From Halomarinibacterium sp041392205 (lineage in GTDB: Bacteria; Bacteroidota; Bacteroidia; Flavobacteriales; Flavobacteriaceae), in assembly GCA_041392205.1 (NCBI GenBank), contig JAWKMO010000008.1:62001-126000 (forward strand): a DNA stretch of 64,000 nucleotides, in the 5' to 3' direction. A program made the translations under genes and the position numbers. This document shows, one piece after another, positions 44,009 to 51,652 of the stretch. Under the pieces are notes generated by a model, which searched no databases, was not told the origin of the DNA, and saw only the letters and a list, made by a program, of their open reading frames with translations. Position 1 is the first letter of the stretch, and every line of letters begins with the position of its first letter.

Positions 44009-44013
44009 TCGTA

Positions 44014-44619
44014 TTAATTTACAGGGTGTTTTGTTTGGTTTTCCAATATTCCTTCAATTTCTGTAATGGCACTTCCTTTTTTAACAATCGAAGTTCCTTT
44101 AACTATAACAATACTTACTTTATACATCACACTAGGGACAGATTTCCCTCCCAACGTGCCCCACACATAATTAAGCTGTTCGAAAGTGGGGGTGTATAGA
44201 TCTACTATAAACTTAAACTCCCTTACGTTATCCAATGCTGTGATGGTAGGATTTAATGGGGTGTTTAATTGGGTGAAAACTTTTTTATCCTGAAAAAATT
44301 CGATAATGGTAGAAATTGCAGTAATGGATTTTGTATACATTCCTCTATTTGCCGAAAAAAGCAAATAAAGATTAAGATTAATGGGCTTGTTTTTATATTC
44401 GTAACTCCCATTTTTAAAATTAACGTTGGGAAGATTTTTCATGCTAATCTCCTCTTCAATATTGATTAAAGAAAGCACTACTTTGTCATTCATGGTCGTG
44501 ATGTCTGTATCTTCCATCTTAGCGATATTTTCAAGAACCACCAAATTGGTTTCTGAAAGTTTGTTTTCCAAAAAGAGGGATACTTGATCTTTTATTATTT
44601 CTAAAGTCTCGTAAATCAT
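44014..44619 (-). CDS. Tail terminator/cap protein, DUF4255 (Pvc16/Afp16-like)
   Basis: 201 residues. Family pattern: MIYETLEIIKDQVSLFLE at the start, a central NLYLLFSANRGMYTKSITAISTIIEFFQDKKVF and YKVSIVIVKG near residue 170. This protein caps the distal end of the tube and sheath and limits elongation in Afp and PVC particles. It is the first gene of the locus, with a good promoter about 40 bases upstream. Confidence 0.88.
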   Translation of the reverse strand: MIYETLEIIKDQVSLFLENKLSETNLVVLENIAKMEDTDITTMNDKVVLSLINIEEEISMKNLPNVNFKNGSYEYKNKPINLNLYLLFSANRGMYTKSITAISTIIEFFQDKKVFTQLNTPLNPTITALDNVREFKFIVDLYTPTFEQLNYVWGTLGGKSVPSVMYKVSIVIVKGTSIVKKGSAITEIEGILENQTKHPVN

Positions 44620-44658
44620 GATTTTAAAGAAGCGCTAATTTTATATGCAAGAACACTT

Positions 44659-44689
44659 CAAATCTATGACTTAACTAATTGAAAATCAA
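44659..44689 (-). promoter_or_regulatory. Promoter of the eCIS operon
   Basis: On the - strand TTG (44689-44687), 20 bases, then TAGATTTG (44666-44659), an exact match to the Bacteroidota -7 box TAnnTTTG with the usual spacing. It predicts a leader of about 35 bases before the cap gene at 44619. No comparably good box was noticed within the locus. Confidence 0.65.
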
Positions 44690-44703
44690 CAGTTGAATGC
44701 CTA

Positions 44704-44747
44704 TAAAAAAAAGGGGAAACCCCTGTTTTTTTCTCGGGGATTTCCCT
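44704..44747 (-). terminator. Terminator after the panB-rluA operon, upstream of the eCIS promoter
   Basis: On the - strand a hairpin GGGAAATCCCC...GGGGTTTCCC (one bulged base) is followed by a run of eight T. An inner stem AGGGG/CCCCT with a TTT loop also precedes the T run. It shields the eCIS promoter from read-through. The rest of 44748-44974 holds no feature I can support. Confidence 0.7.
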
Positions 44748-44974
44748 AAGTACTTTGATAATTGCAATAAAATATGCTTCTACAAGCGTATTTTATTTAT
44801 AAGTCTGAAAATTTAAAGAAGGATTGTCTTGGGGGTAGTTATTACTAAAATGAAATAGAAAGGAATAGTCCAAAAGAAGCTTAAAATGATATCGTTCTAG
44901 GAAATAAATGACTACTGTCATCCTTTTAGGAAGAACCCAATACCTAAGTATCATCTTTAAGAAAATGACCTTGT

Positions 44975-45664
44975 TTAATGGATCAAGGTATTCCAAATGG
45001 TTTCTTGTGGAGGTAATGCAATTACCTCTATAGGTTCTTTTTTAACGGGATGGATAAAACGGAGCATTCTTGCGTGTAAATGGATACTTCCGTCTTCATT
45101 ACTTCTATCGAAACCGTATTTTACATCTCCTTTAATGGGGCAATTAATAGCAGCCAATTGTGAGCGGATTTGATGATGTCTTCCCGTTTCCAATTCAATT
45201 TCAAGAGCAAAGTAATTTTTAAGCTCTTTAATTATTTTGTAAGCTAAAATGGCTTTTTTACTATCCGGAACTTCTTTGAGGTATGCGTAGGACTTATTTT
45301 GTTTCGGATTTCTTTTTAGAAAATGAATTAAACGATCTTCCCTTTTAGGAGGGCTATTTTTTACCACAGCCCAATACGTTTTTTTGGTTTCCCGTTCAGA
45401 AAATAGCTTGTTCATTCTAGTCAGTGCCTTCGAAGTACGTGCAAAAACAACGATGCCACTAGTAGGTCTATCCAAACGATGTACTACTCCTAAAAAAACT
45501 TCGCCAGGTTTAGAATATTTTTTGCTAAGGTATTCCTTACTAATTTCTGAAAGAGGAATATCGCCCGTTTTATCCCCTTGCACAATGTCTCCGGGGCGTT
45601 TATTGACAATGAGTAAGTGATTGTCTTCGTAAAGAACTTCTAGATTTTCAGCGGTACTATGCAA
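44975..45664 (-). CDS. RluA-family 23S rRNA/tRNA pseudouridine synthase
   Basis: 229 residues. Catalytic Asp in HRLDRPTSGIVVFARTSKAL near residue 68, and the family blocks LYEDNHLLIVNKRPGDIVQGD and ETGRHHQIRSQLA follow the expected order. There is no S4 domain, so it is of the short RluA/RluC-like class. Target base cannot be told from sequence. 12 bases downstream of panB on the same strand, so likely one operon. Confidence 0.92.
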   Translation of the reverse strand: MHSTAENLEVLYEDNHLLIVNKRPGDIVQGDKTGDIPLSEISKEYLSKKYSKPGEVFLGVVHRLDRPTSGIVVFARTSKALTRMNKLFSERETKKTYWAVVKNSPPKREDRLIHFLKRNPKQNKSYAYLKEVPDSKKAILAYKIIKELKNYFALEIELETGRHHQIRSQLAAINCPIKGDVKYGFDRSNEDGSIHLHARMLRFIHPVKKEPIEVIALPPQETIWNTLIH

Positions 45665-45676
45665 TGTGAATGATTA

Positions 45677-46495
45677 TTAATATTGCTCAGAATCACTTGG
45701 AAAATCCCTACTTTTTACATCCGTAATATACTGCGTAAATGCATGGGACATGTCTGTATATAAGTCTAAATACCTTCTCAAAAACCGCGGACTAAACTCG
45801 TGGGTCATCCCTATCATATCGTGAGTGACTAAAACTTGTCCATCGACACCGCCACCGGCACCAATTCCTATTACAGGAATGCTAATGCTTTTGGCAACTG
45901 CTGAAGCTAGCTTGGCAGGAACTTTTTCAATCACAACGGCAAAACAACCTGCTTTTTCAAGCATGAGAGCGTCTTGTTTTAAGGTTTCGGCTTCCTCTTC
46001 TTCCTTAGCTCGAACGGTGTATGTTCCAAATTTATAAATGGATTGTGGGGTTAATCCCAAATGCCCCATCACAGGAATTCCCGCATTTAAAATGCGTTTT
46101 ATAGATTCTTTAATTTCGCTTCCTCCTTCCATTTTAACCGCATGGGCACCACTTTCTTTCATAATACGTATGGCGGAACGAAGCGCCTCTTTGGGGTCGC
46201 TTTGGTAACTTCCAAAGGGTAAATCCACCACTACCAAACTACGCTCAATGGCACGTACTACTGCAGCCGCATGATAAATCATTTGGTCTAATGTTATGGG
46301 TAGTGTGGTCTCGTGTCCTGCCATTACGTTGGAGGCCGAATCCCCCACCAAAATTACATCCATCCCAGCGCGATCTACAATTTTTGCCATGGTATAATCG
46401 TAGGCAGTGAGCATGGCAATTTTTTCGCCATTCTTTTTCATATCCACCAAGGTTTTGGTGGTAATTCGTTTGTATTCTTTTTTTGCTGTGGACAT
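45677..46495 (-). CDS. panB: 3-methyl-2-oxobutanoate hydroxymethyltransferase
   Basis: Transfers a hydroxymethyl group from methylene-tetrahydrofolate to alpha-ketoisovalerate in pantothenate and CoA synthesis. Family blocks: KIAMLTAYDYTMAKIVDRAGMDVILVGDSASNVMAGHETTLPITLDQM, metal-binding Asp in GDSA, and KMEGG; GIGAGGGVDGQVLVTHDM near the C-terminus. 272 residues is normal. Confidence 0.95.
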   Translation of the reverse strand: MSTAKKEYKRITTKTLVDMKKNGEKIAMLTAYDYTMAKIVDRAGMDVILVGDSASNVMAGHETTLPITLDQMIYHAAAVVRAIERSLVVVDLPFGSYQSDPKEALRSAIRIMKESGAHAVKMEGGSEIKESIKRILNAGIPVMGHLGLTPQSIYKFGTYTVRAKEEEEAETLKQDALMLEKAGCFAVVIEKVPAKLASAVAKSISIPVIGIGAGGGVDGQVLVTHDMIGMTHEFSPRFLRRYLDLYTDMSHAFTQYITDVKSRDFPSDSEQY

Positions 46496-46523
46496 AGTGT
46501 AACGTATTGAGTGGTAAAAGTAC

Positions 46524-46531
46524 TAATTTTG
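46524..46531 (+). promoter_or_regulatory. -7 box for the NTF2-like gene
   Basis: TAATTTTG matches TAnnTTTG exactly and lies 24 bases before the ATG at 46556. The upstream TTG at 46507-46509 is only 14 bases away, shorter than usual, so the -33 element is uncertain. Confidence 0.4.
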
Positions 46532-46555
46532 GTATTCAATCTTTAATTCTATGTT

Positions 46556-47017
46556 ATGAAGTTGCTATTTACAGTTTTGTTCGTTTCTATTTCTACATTT
46601 ACTTTTTCTCAAAACTCTTTTTCTGAAAATGATGCCAAACAGCTTATTAATACTTTTTTTGAAGGGTTTCATAAAGGCGATACCCTCCTCATGAAAAGTG
46701 TGATGGTGGAAAACTTGCCCAATCAAACAGTTTTTACCAATAAAGAAGGAAAAGCACAAGTGGTGGATGGCAATATATCTGAATTTTTAAAAGCCATTGC
46801 CAATCGTCCAGCCGACCAAGTTTGGGAAGAAAAATTGTTGGATTACAAAGTACAAATAGACGGTAATCTTGCCCACGTATGGACACCCTACGAGTTTTGG
46901 TTTAATGGAAGTTTTAGCCATTGTGGTGCCAATGCTTTTACATTGGGTAAAGCGGATGATGGATGGAAAATCCTACATTTAATAGATTCGCGAAGGAGAG
47001 AGGGGTGTAGGGATTAA
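46556..47017 (+). CDS. Secreted NTF2-like (SnoaL/DUF4440-type) protein
   Basis: 153 residues with a signal peptide (hydrophobic core LLFTVLFVSISTFTFS, cleavage after FSQ). The mature part follows the NTF2-like pattern: helical ENDAKQLINTFFEGFHKGD, then MKSVMVENLPN, and strands ending HVWTPYEFWFNG and GWKILHLIDSRR. Such proteins bind small ligands or act as periplasmic accessory proteins; no catalytic residue is obvious. Convergent with the serine ammonia-lyase gene, overlapping by four bases at the ends. Confidence 0.75.
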   Translation: MKLLFTVLFVSISTFTFSQNSFSENDAKQLINTFFEGFHKGDTLLMKSVMVENLPNQTVFTNKEGKAQVVDGNISEFLKAIANRPADQVWEEKLLDYKVQIDGNLAHVWTPYEFWFNGSFSHCGANAFTLGKADDGWKILHLIDSRRREGCRD

Positions 47018-48450
47018 CAATCACTCACATTCACCTGCACGGCAAGTCCGCCTTCACTGGTTTCTTTGTATTTTGAAGTCATGTCCTTGGCGGTTTCCCA
47101 CATGGTTTTAATCACTTTATCCAAGGGTACTTTTGCTTTGGTGGGGTCTGCATCTAGTGCCATTTCGCAGGCATTAATGGCTTTGATGGCACCCATGGCA
47201 TTACGTTCAATACAAGGGATTTGCACCAATCCAGCAATGGGGTCGCAAGTAAGTCCTAAGTGATGTTCCATAGCTATTTCGGCAGCCATTAAAGCTTGAG
47301 CAGGAGTGCCGCCCATGAGTTCGGTTAAGGCACCTGCAGCCATGGCAGAGGAAACTCCAATTTCGGCTTGGCACCCCCCCAAAGCGGCACTTATAGTCGC
47401 CCCTTTTTTGAAAATACTACCTATTTCGCCGGCTACCAATAGAAATTTCTTGACATCGTCAAAATTAGCATCGTGGTTCTCAATGACCATATAATACATC
47501 AAAACGGCTGGGATTACGCCTGCGCTTCCGTTGGTAGGTGCTGTTACTACGCGTCCCAAAGAGGCATTCACTTCGTTTACGGCTAAGGCAAAACAAGAAA
47601 CCCATTTTAGGATTTGCCGAAATTTTACTTCGGTATCGCGAATAGCCGCAATCCATTCAACTGCATTACTATATTTTTTATCACCAATAAGGGTTTTGTG
47701 CGTGTCGTAGGCACGGCGGCGTACGTTTAATCCGCCAGGGAGAGTCCCTTCGGTGTGGCAACCTACATACATAGAATCCAGCATGACCTCCCAAATGGCT
47801 TTAAATTTTGCGTCGATGCGCTTTGGATCTCGTATGGAGAGTTCATTTTGATACACAATCTCGCTAATGGTCTTTTTTTCATTATCACAATACGCTTGTA
47901 ACTCTAAAGCTGTGTGCGTGGGAAACGGAAAGTGGTTAAATTTTTCCACTTGTATTTTAGCTCTTTTTCGTTCCTCTTGAACAATAAATCCGCCGCCAAT
48001 AGAGTAGTAGGTTTCTTTCTTTTTTTGCCCGTTGCGAAGTGTGGCTTCAAAGGTGATTCCGTTAGGGTGAAAGGGGAGAAATTTTCTATGGAAGGTAATG
48101 TCTTCTGAAAATGAAAAAGGAATGGGCTTTTCGTTGTTCAGTAATAATTCATTCGATTTTTTTAAGCCATCTATTTCTTTCTGAATCTTTTCAATAGGAA
48201 AGGTAACGGGGTCTGCACCCAACAATCCCATAACTACGGCAATATCGGTTGCATGACCTTTTCCGGTTAAGGAAAGGGAGCCGTATAAATTTACATTTAC
48301 ACTGGCAACGCTGGTAAAGAGTTCCAATTGTTGCAATTTCTCAATCCAAGCTTTGGCCGCACGCCAAGGACCTAGTGTGTGGGAGCTAGAGGGGCCTACC
48401 CCAATGGATAACATATCGAAAACGCTAATACTTTCCATGGCTTGACTCAT
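47014..48450 (-). CDS. sdaA: L-serine ammonia-lyase, iron-sulfur type
   Basis: Deaminates L-serine to pyruvate and ammonia. The N-terminal beta-chain part (VFDMLSIGVGPSSSHTLGPWRA) and the C-terminal alpha-chain part (NGSAGVIPAVLMYY, GGCQAEIGVSSAMAAG, GLTCDPIAGLVQIPCIERNAMGA) are fused, as in SdaA. Cys residues in GGCQAEIG, LTCDP and IPCIE ligate the 4Fe-4S cluster. Translation may start at Met5 (48438) rather than 48450: a perfect -7 box lies only four bases upstream of 48450, and the family normally starts close to ISVFD. Confidence 0.95.
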   Translation of the reverse strand: MSQAMESISVFDMLSIGVGPSSSHTLGPWRAAKAWIEKLQQLELFTSVASVNVNLYGSLSLTGKGHATDIAVVMGLLGADPVTFPIEKIQKEIDGLKKSNELLLNNEKPIPFSFSEDITFHRKFLPFHPNGITFEATLRNGQKKKETYYSIGGGFIVQEERKRAKIQVEKFNHFPFPTHTALELQAYCDNEKKTISEIVYQNELSIRDPKRIDAKFKAIWEVMLDSMYVGCHTEGTLPGGLNVRRRAYDTHKTLIGDKKYSNAVEWIAAIRDTEVKFRQILKWVSCFALAVNEVNASLGRVVTAPTNGSAGVIPAVLMYYMVIENHDANFDDVKKFLLVAGEIGSIFKKGATISAALGGCQAEIGVSSAMAAGALTELMGGTPAQALMAAEIAMEHHLGLTCDPIAGLVQIPCIERNAMGAIKAINACEMALDADPTKAKVPLDKVIKTMWETAKDMTSKYKETSEGGLAVQVNVSDC

Positions 48451-48454
48451 ACTA

Positions 48455-48462
48455 CAAAGGTA
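48455..48462 (-). promoter_or_regulatory. -7 box of the serine ammonia-lyase gene
   Basis: TACCTTTG on the - strand is an exact match to TAnnTTTG, four bases before the 48450 start codon and 16 before the alternative start at 48438. Confidence 0.5.
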
Positions 48463-48495
48463 AATTTCTTTTTGGGATTTTTGTTGAAAAATAAT

Positions 48496-48534
48496 TTGGA
48501 ATAATTCCTAAAATGTATTTGGAATATTTCCTAA
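48496..48534 (+). promoter_or_regulatory. Tandem operator-like repeat upstream of umuDC
   Basis: Two 16-base copies, TTGGAATAATTCCTAA (48496-48511) and TTGGAATATTTCCTAA (48519-48534), differ at one position and are spaced 23 bases centre to centre. Each is built on an inverted repeat GGAAT-A-(A/T)TTCC. The second copy runs into the -7 box TAATTTTG (48532-48539), so a bound protein would block RNA polymerase. Bacteroidota lack the canonical E. coli LexA box; this is a candidate SOS-type operator. Confidence 0.6.
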
Positions 48535-48543
48535 TTTTGAATT

Positions 48544-48909
48544 ATGCAAACACTGTCTTCAGGGAAAATACAACGAGTGACTCACAGGCATGTCGCCGAA
48601 GTCTCCAAACAAACGGGGTTTCCTAGTGCTGCAACGCATTATTTGGAAGTGCCTATCGATTTAAATAAAGAACTTATCCACAATAAAGAGGCTACCTTTT
48701 TTGTGCGTATTGAAGGCCATGAGTGGGCAAAACTAGGGATTAAAAATGGCGATGTGTTGATTATTGACCGCTCAATTTCTCCCCAGAAAAACCGATTGGC
48801 ATTAATTGTAGAAGACGGCGCATTTGCGATACAACGGATGCCCGATTCTAAAGAAAATGAAATCTGTGTTTGGGGAATTATTACTTATGTAATTAATCGC
48901 ACAGTATGA
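48544..48909 (+). CDS. umuD: UmuD-like S24-family protein lacking catalytic residues
   Basis: 121 residues in the UmuD/LexA C-terminal fold: GFPSAATHYLEVPIDLNKELI, then GIKNGDVLIIDRS. In E. coli UmuD the active site is Ser60 in SGDSM and Lys97 in TVKKL, and cleavage is at Cys-Gly before GFPSPA. Here the equivalents are IEGHEW (no Ser), FAIQRM (no Lys) and QTG-FPS (Cys replaced by Thr). The protein therefore appears unable to self-cleave. It overlaps umuC by four bases (ATGA), so it is still expressed as the polymerase partner. Confidence 0.88.
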   Translation: MQTLSSGKIQRVTHRHVAEVSKQTGFPSAATHYLEVPIDLNKELIHNKEATFFVRIEGHEWAKLGIKNGDVLIIDRSISPQKNRLALIVEDGAFAIQRMPDSKENEICVWGIITYVINRTV

Positions 48910-50180
48910 TAGCCATGATTGATTGCAATAGTTTTTACGCTTCTTGCGAGCAGGTGTTTCGTCCCGATTTGTGGGGAAAACCTGTAGTAGTTTTGAGTAA
49001 TAACGACGGCTGTGTGATTGCTGCCAATAAAGAAGCGAAGGCGTTAACGGATATCCCTATGTTTGAACCGGTGTTTAAAATAAAGGATGTCTTGCTGAAG
49101 AACAACGTGACGTTTTTTTCGTCTAATTATACCTTGTATGGCGATATGTCGCAACGAGTCATGAATATTTTGGAAACTTTTTCGCCTCAAGTGGAAGTGT
49201 ATAGCATCGATGAGGCTTTTGTAAGTTTGGAGGGGATGAAATATCACAATTTGCATGAATATGGCCATCAAATAAAAGACACTATTTTGCAGTATTTGGG
49301 GCTGCCTGTGGGCGTGGGGATGGCTCCTACGAAGGTCTTGGCAAAATTGGCTAATAAAATTTCAAAAAAAATTGAAGCGCATCAACATGTGTATGTCATA
49401 GATACCGAAGAAAAACGCATCGAAGCCCTCAAATGGGCCAAGATTGGCGATATTTGGGGGATTGGTGGAAAACACGCCCGTAGGTTGAAAAATATTGGCG
49501 TTTTTACGGGCTACGATTTTACCCAATTGCCCTTATCCTGGGTGCGAAAGGAAATGACGGTGGTGGGGGAGCGCTTGTGGCGCGAAATGAGGGGCGAATC
49601 ATGTTTGGATTTTAGAACCCTCCCAAAGAAGAAAAAAGCCATTGGTACGGCTAAGTCGTTTGGAGTAAAATTGGAAGATTTAGGGCGTATTGAAGAAGCG
49701 TGCGCCTATTATATTAGTGAGGTAGCCGAAGTCCTTCGTGCGCAACAATCCTGTGCCAGTTATGTGCAGGTATTTGTGATTACCAATTACCATAGTAACG
49801 TGGATAAGCAATATTCCAAAAGTATGTTGGCAACGATGCCTATTCCTACCAACAATACCTTTGCGCTTATCACCGAAGCTCGTAAGGCATTACATAAAAT
49901 CTACAAACCTGGCTATCGTTATAAAAAAGTGGGAGTCAATTTATTGGGAATTATCCCGCAGGAGTATGTACAGGGCAATTTGTTTGAAACCCCTCCCAAA
50001 ACCCAAAACCCCAATCTCATTAAAGTGTTTGATGCTATCAATATGAAATACGGAAAATCCACTGTGGCCTCTGCTATGATTGGTACCCGCATTAACGAAT
50101 GGGAATTGATTAAAAAAGAACGCAGTCCACGGTATACGACACAGTGGGGAGAGGTGTTGAAAATAAGAAGTAGTAATTAG
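48906..50180 (+). CDS. umuC: Y-family DNA polymerase V catalytic subunit
   Basis: Error-prone translesion polymerase. Metal-binding Asp in MIDCNSFYASCEQVFRP (residue 5) and the SIDEAFVSL motif near 100 supply the catalytic carboxylates; the helix-hairpin-helix region IGDIWGIGGKHARRL near 180-195 and little-finger domain follow. At 424 residues it has the expected length. Overlaps umuD by four bases, so its synthesis is coupled to the non-cleavable UmuD. Confidence 0.95.
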   Translation: MIAMIDCNSFYASCEQVFRPDLWGKPVVVLSNNDGCVIAANKEAKALTDIPMFEPVFKIKDVLLKNNVTFFSSNYTLYGDMSQRVMNILETFSPQVEVYSIDEAFVSLEGMKYHNLHEYGHQIKDTILQYLGLPVGVGMAPTKVLAKLANKISKKIEAHQHVYVIDTEEKRIEALKWAKIGDIWGIGGKHARRLKNIGVFTGYDFTQLPLSWVRKEMTVVGERLWREMRGESCLDFRTLPKKKKAIGTAKSFGVKLEDLGRIEEACAYYISEVAEVLRAQQSCASYVQVFVITNYHSNVDKQYSKSMLATMPIPTNNTFALITEARKALHKIYKPGYRYKKVGVNLLGIIPQEYVQGNLFETPPKTQNPNLIKVFDAINMKYGKSTVASAMIGTRINEWELIKKERSPRYTTQWGEVLKIRSSN

Positions 50181-50305
50181 TGGGCATGGAGTTATTAAGA
50201 AGCATTTAAAATTAAAAAAAGTGTTGAGAAATAATTGATAAGTAGAATTTGTCTAAATAGTAAAACATTGAAAATCTTTGTAAATTTCCAAATTAAGTTT
50301 ATAAT

Positions 50306-51651
50306 ATGAGTGAATACATTACAGAAAAAGAAACAAAATTAGAAGCAAACGAACCACCACAATTGACAATTCAATTGATTAAAGAATCACAAGAGATTGA
50401 AAAATCAACACTTAATGTTTTGTCTTTGTTTTCGGGTTGTGGTGGAATGGATCTAGGTTTTGAAGGAGATTTTGCTGTTTTGAAAGAATCTGTAAACGAA
50501 AAACTAACCCCTAATTTTATAGACAGAGACCTGAAAAATGGATTTGTTCAACTAAAAAAGACAAAATTCAAAACGGTTTTTGCTAATGATATTTTAACCG
50601 ATGCTAGAAATGCATGGGCAAACTATTTCGTGAGAAGAGGACATAATGTTGAGAATTTTTATACTGATAGTATTGTTGATTTAGTGAAAATGTATAAAAT
50701 TGGACATAGTGTTTTTCCTGAAAATATAGATTTAGTAACGGGTGGATTTCCTTGTCAAGATTTTAGTATTGCAGGAAAACGAAATGGGTTTAATTCCCAC
50801 AAAAATCACAAAGGCCAACTTGTAAAGGATAGTGGTCCATCAATAGAGACAAGAGGTCAACTTTATATGTGGATGAAAGAAGTAATTGAGATTACTCAAC
50901 CCAAAATTTTTATTGCTGAAAATGTGAAGGGTCTTGTAAATCTTAAAAATGTAAAGGATATAATACAAAGTGATTTTTCTTCAATTAATGGAAACGGATA
51001 CATAGTATTAGAACCACAAATTTTCATGCCGCTGATTTTGGTGTCCCTCAATCACGTGAAAGAGTAATTTTTATTGGAATTAAGAAATCAGCTTTAAACT
51101 CAAAAGCATATAGAGAATTAACAAAAAGTCAAGTATGTGAACACTTTTACCCCTATCCTAAAAAAACACATTCTTACACAACCGATGATAAAGAGTTAAA
51201 ACATTTTGTTCAAATAAAAATGTTTTTAAATATCTTCAAGAACCTGAAAGGACAAAAGATTTATCACAAAAGTTTTTTTCAAAGGCAAAGTTTATGGGTG
51301 TACATTGTCAAGGTCAAATTGAAATAAAGCCTGATGGAATTAGCCCAACAATTAGAGCTGAACATCACGGAAATATTGAATTTAGGAGATTGTCAAAAAA
51401 AATGGAGGAAAAATAGCACAAGAGCTTAAAAGGACTAAAAGAGAGACGTCTAACACCAAGAGAATGTGCCTTAATTCAAACTTTTCCTCCAGATTATGAG
51501 TTTGTAATAGAAAGTAAAAGTGGTCGAAAAGGTTCATTTTTGGTTAGCCCCTCAAAGGCATATAAAATAATTGGAAATGCAGTTCCGCCTTTACTAGCTT
51601 ATAATTTAGCAAAACGAATTGAGGAAGTTTGGGATATGTTTTTTAAAGTAA
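50306..51651 (+). pseudogene. DNA (cytosine-5) methyltransferase of a type II restriction-modification system, frame broken
   Basis: Motif I LSLFSGCGGMDLGFEG, motif IV GGFPCQDFSIAG with the catalytic Cys, and motif VI AENVKG lie in the first frame (to 51067). The remainder continues in other frames: DFGVPQSRERVIFIG (motif VIII), then ERRLTPRECALIQTFPPDY and IGNAVPPLLAYNLA (motif X) near the end. At least five single-base shifts (near 51020, 51215, 51400, 51430) separate them; one is an A-run that is one base short. With corrections the product is about 448 residues. Marked pseudogene because the gene is not essential, but the same indel signature as in dnaK points to consensus error. Confidence 0.82.
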
Positions 51652-51652
51652 T

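Noticed and set aside
15192..44619. Prophage or T6SS reading of the contractile locus
   Set aside because: No capsid, portal, terminase or integrase genes, and no TssJLM-type membrane complex; AAA+ ATPase, DUF4255, LysM and DUF4157 genes point to eCIS.
44793..44996. Open 67-codon frame on the - strand downstream of the pseudouridine synthase
   Set aside because: It overlaps the end of the rluA-type gene by 22 bases, has no recognised domain and no clear start signals, and lies in a stretch without coding-like composition; I treat it as chance.
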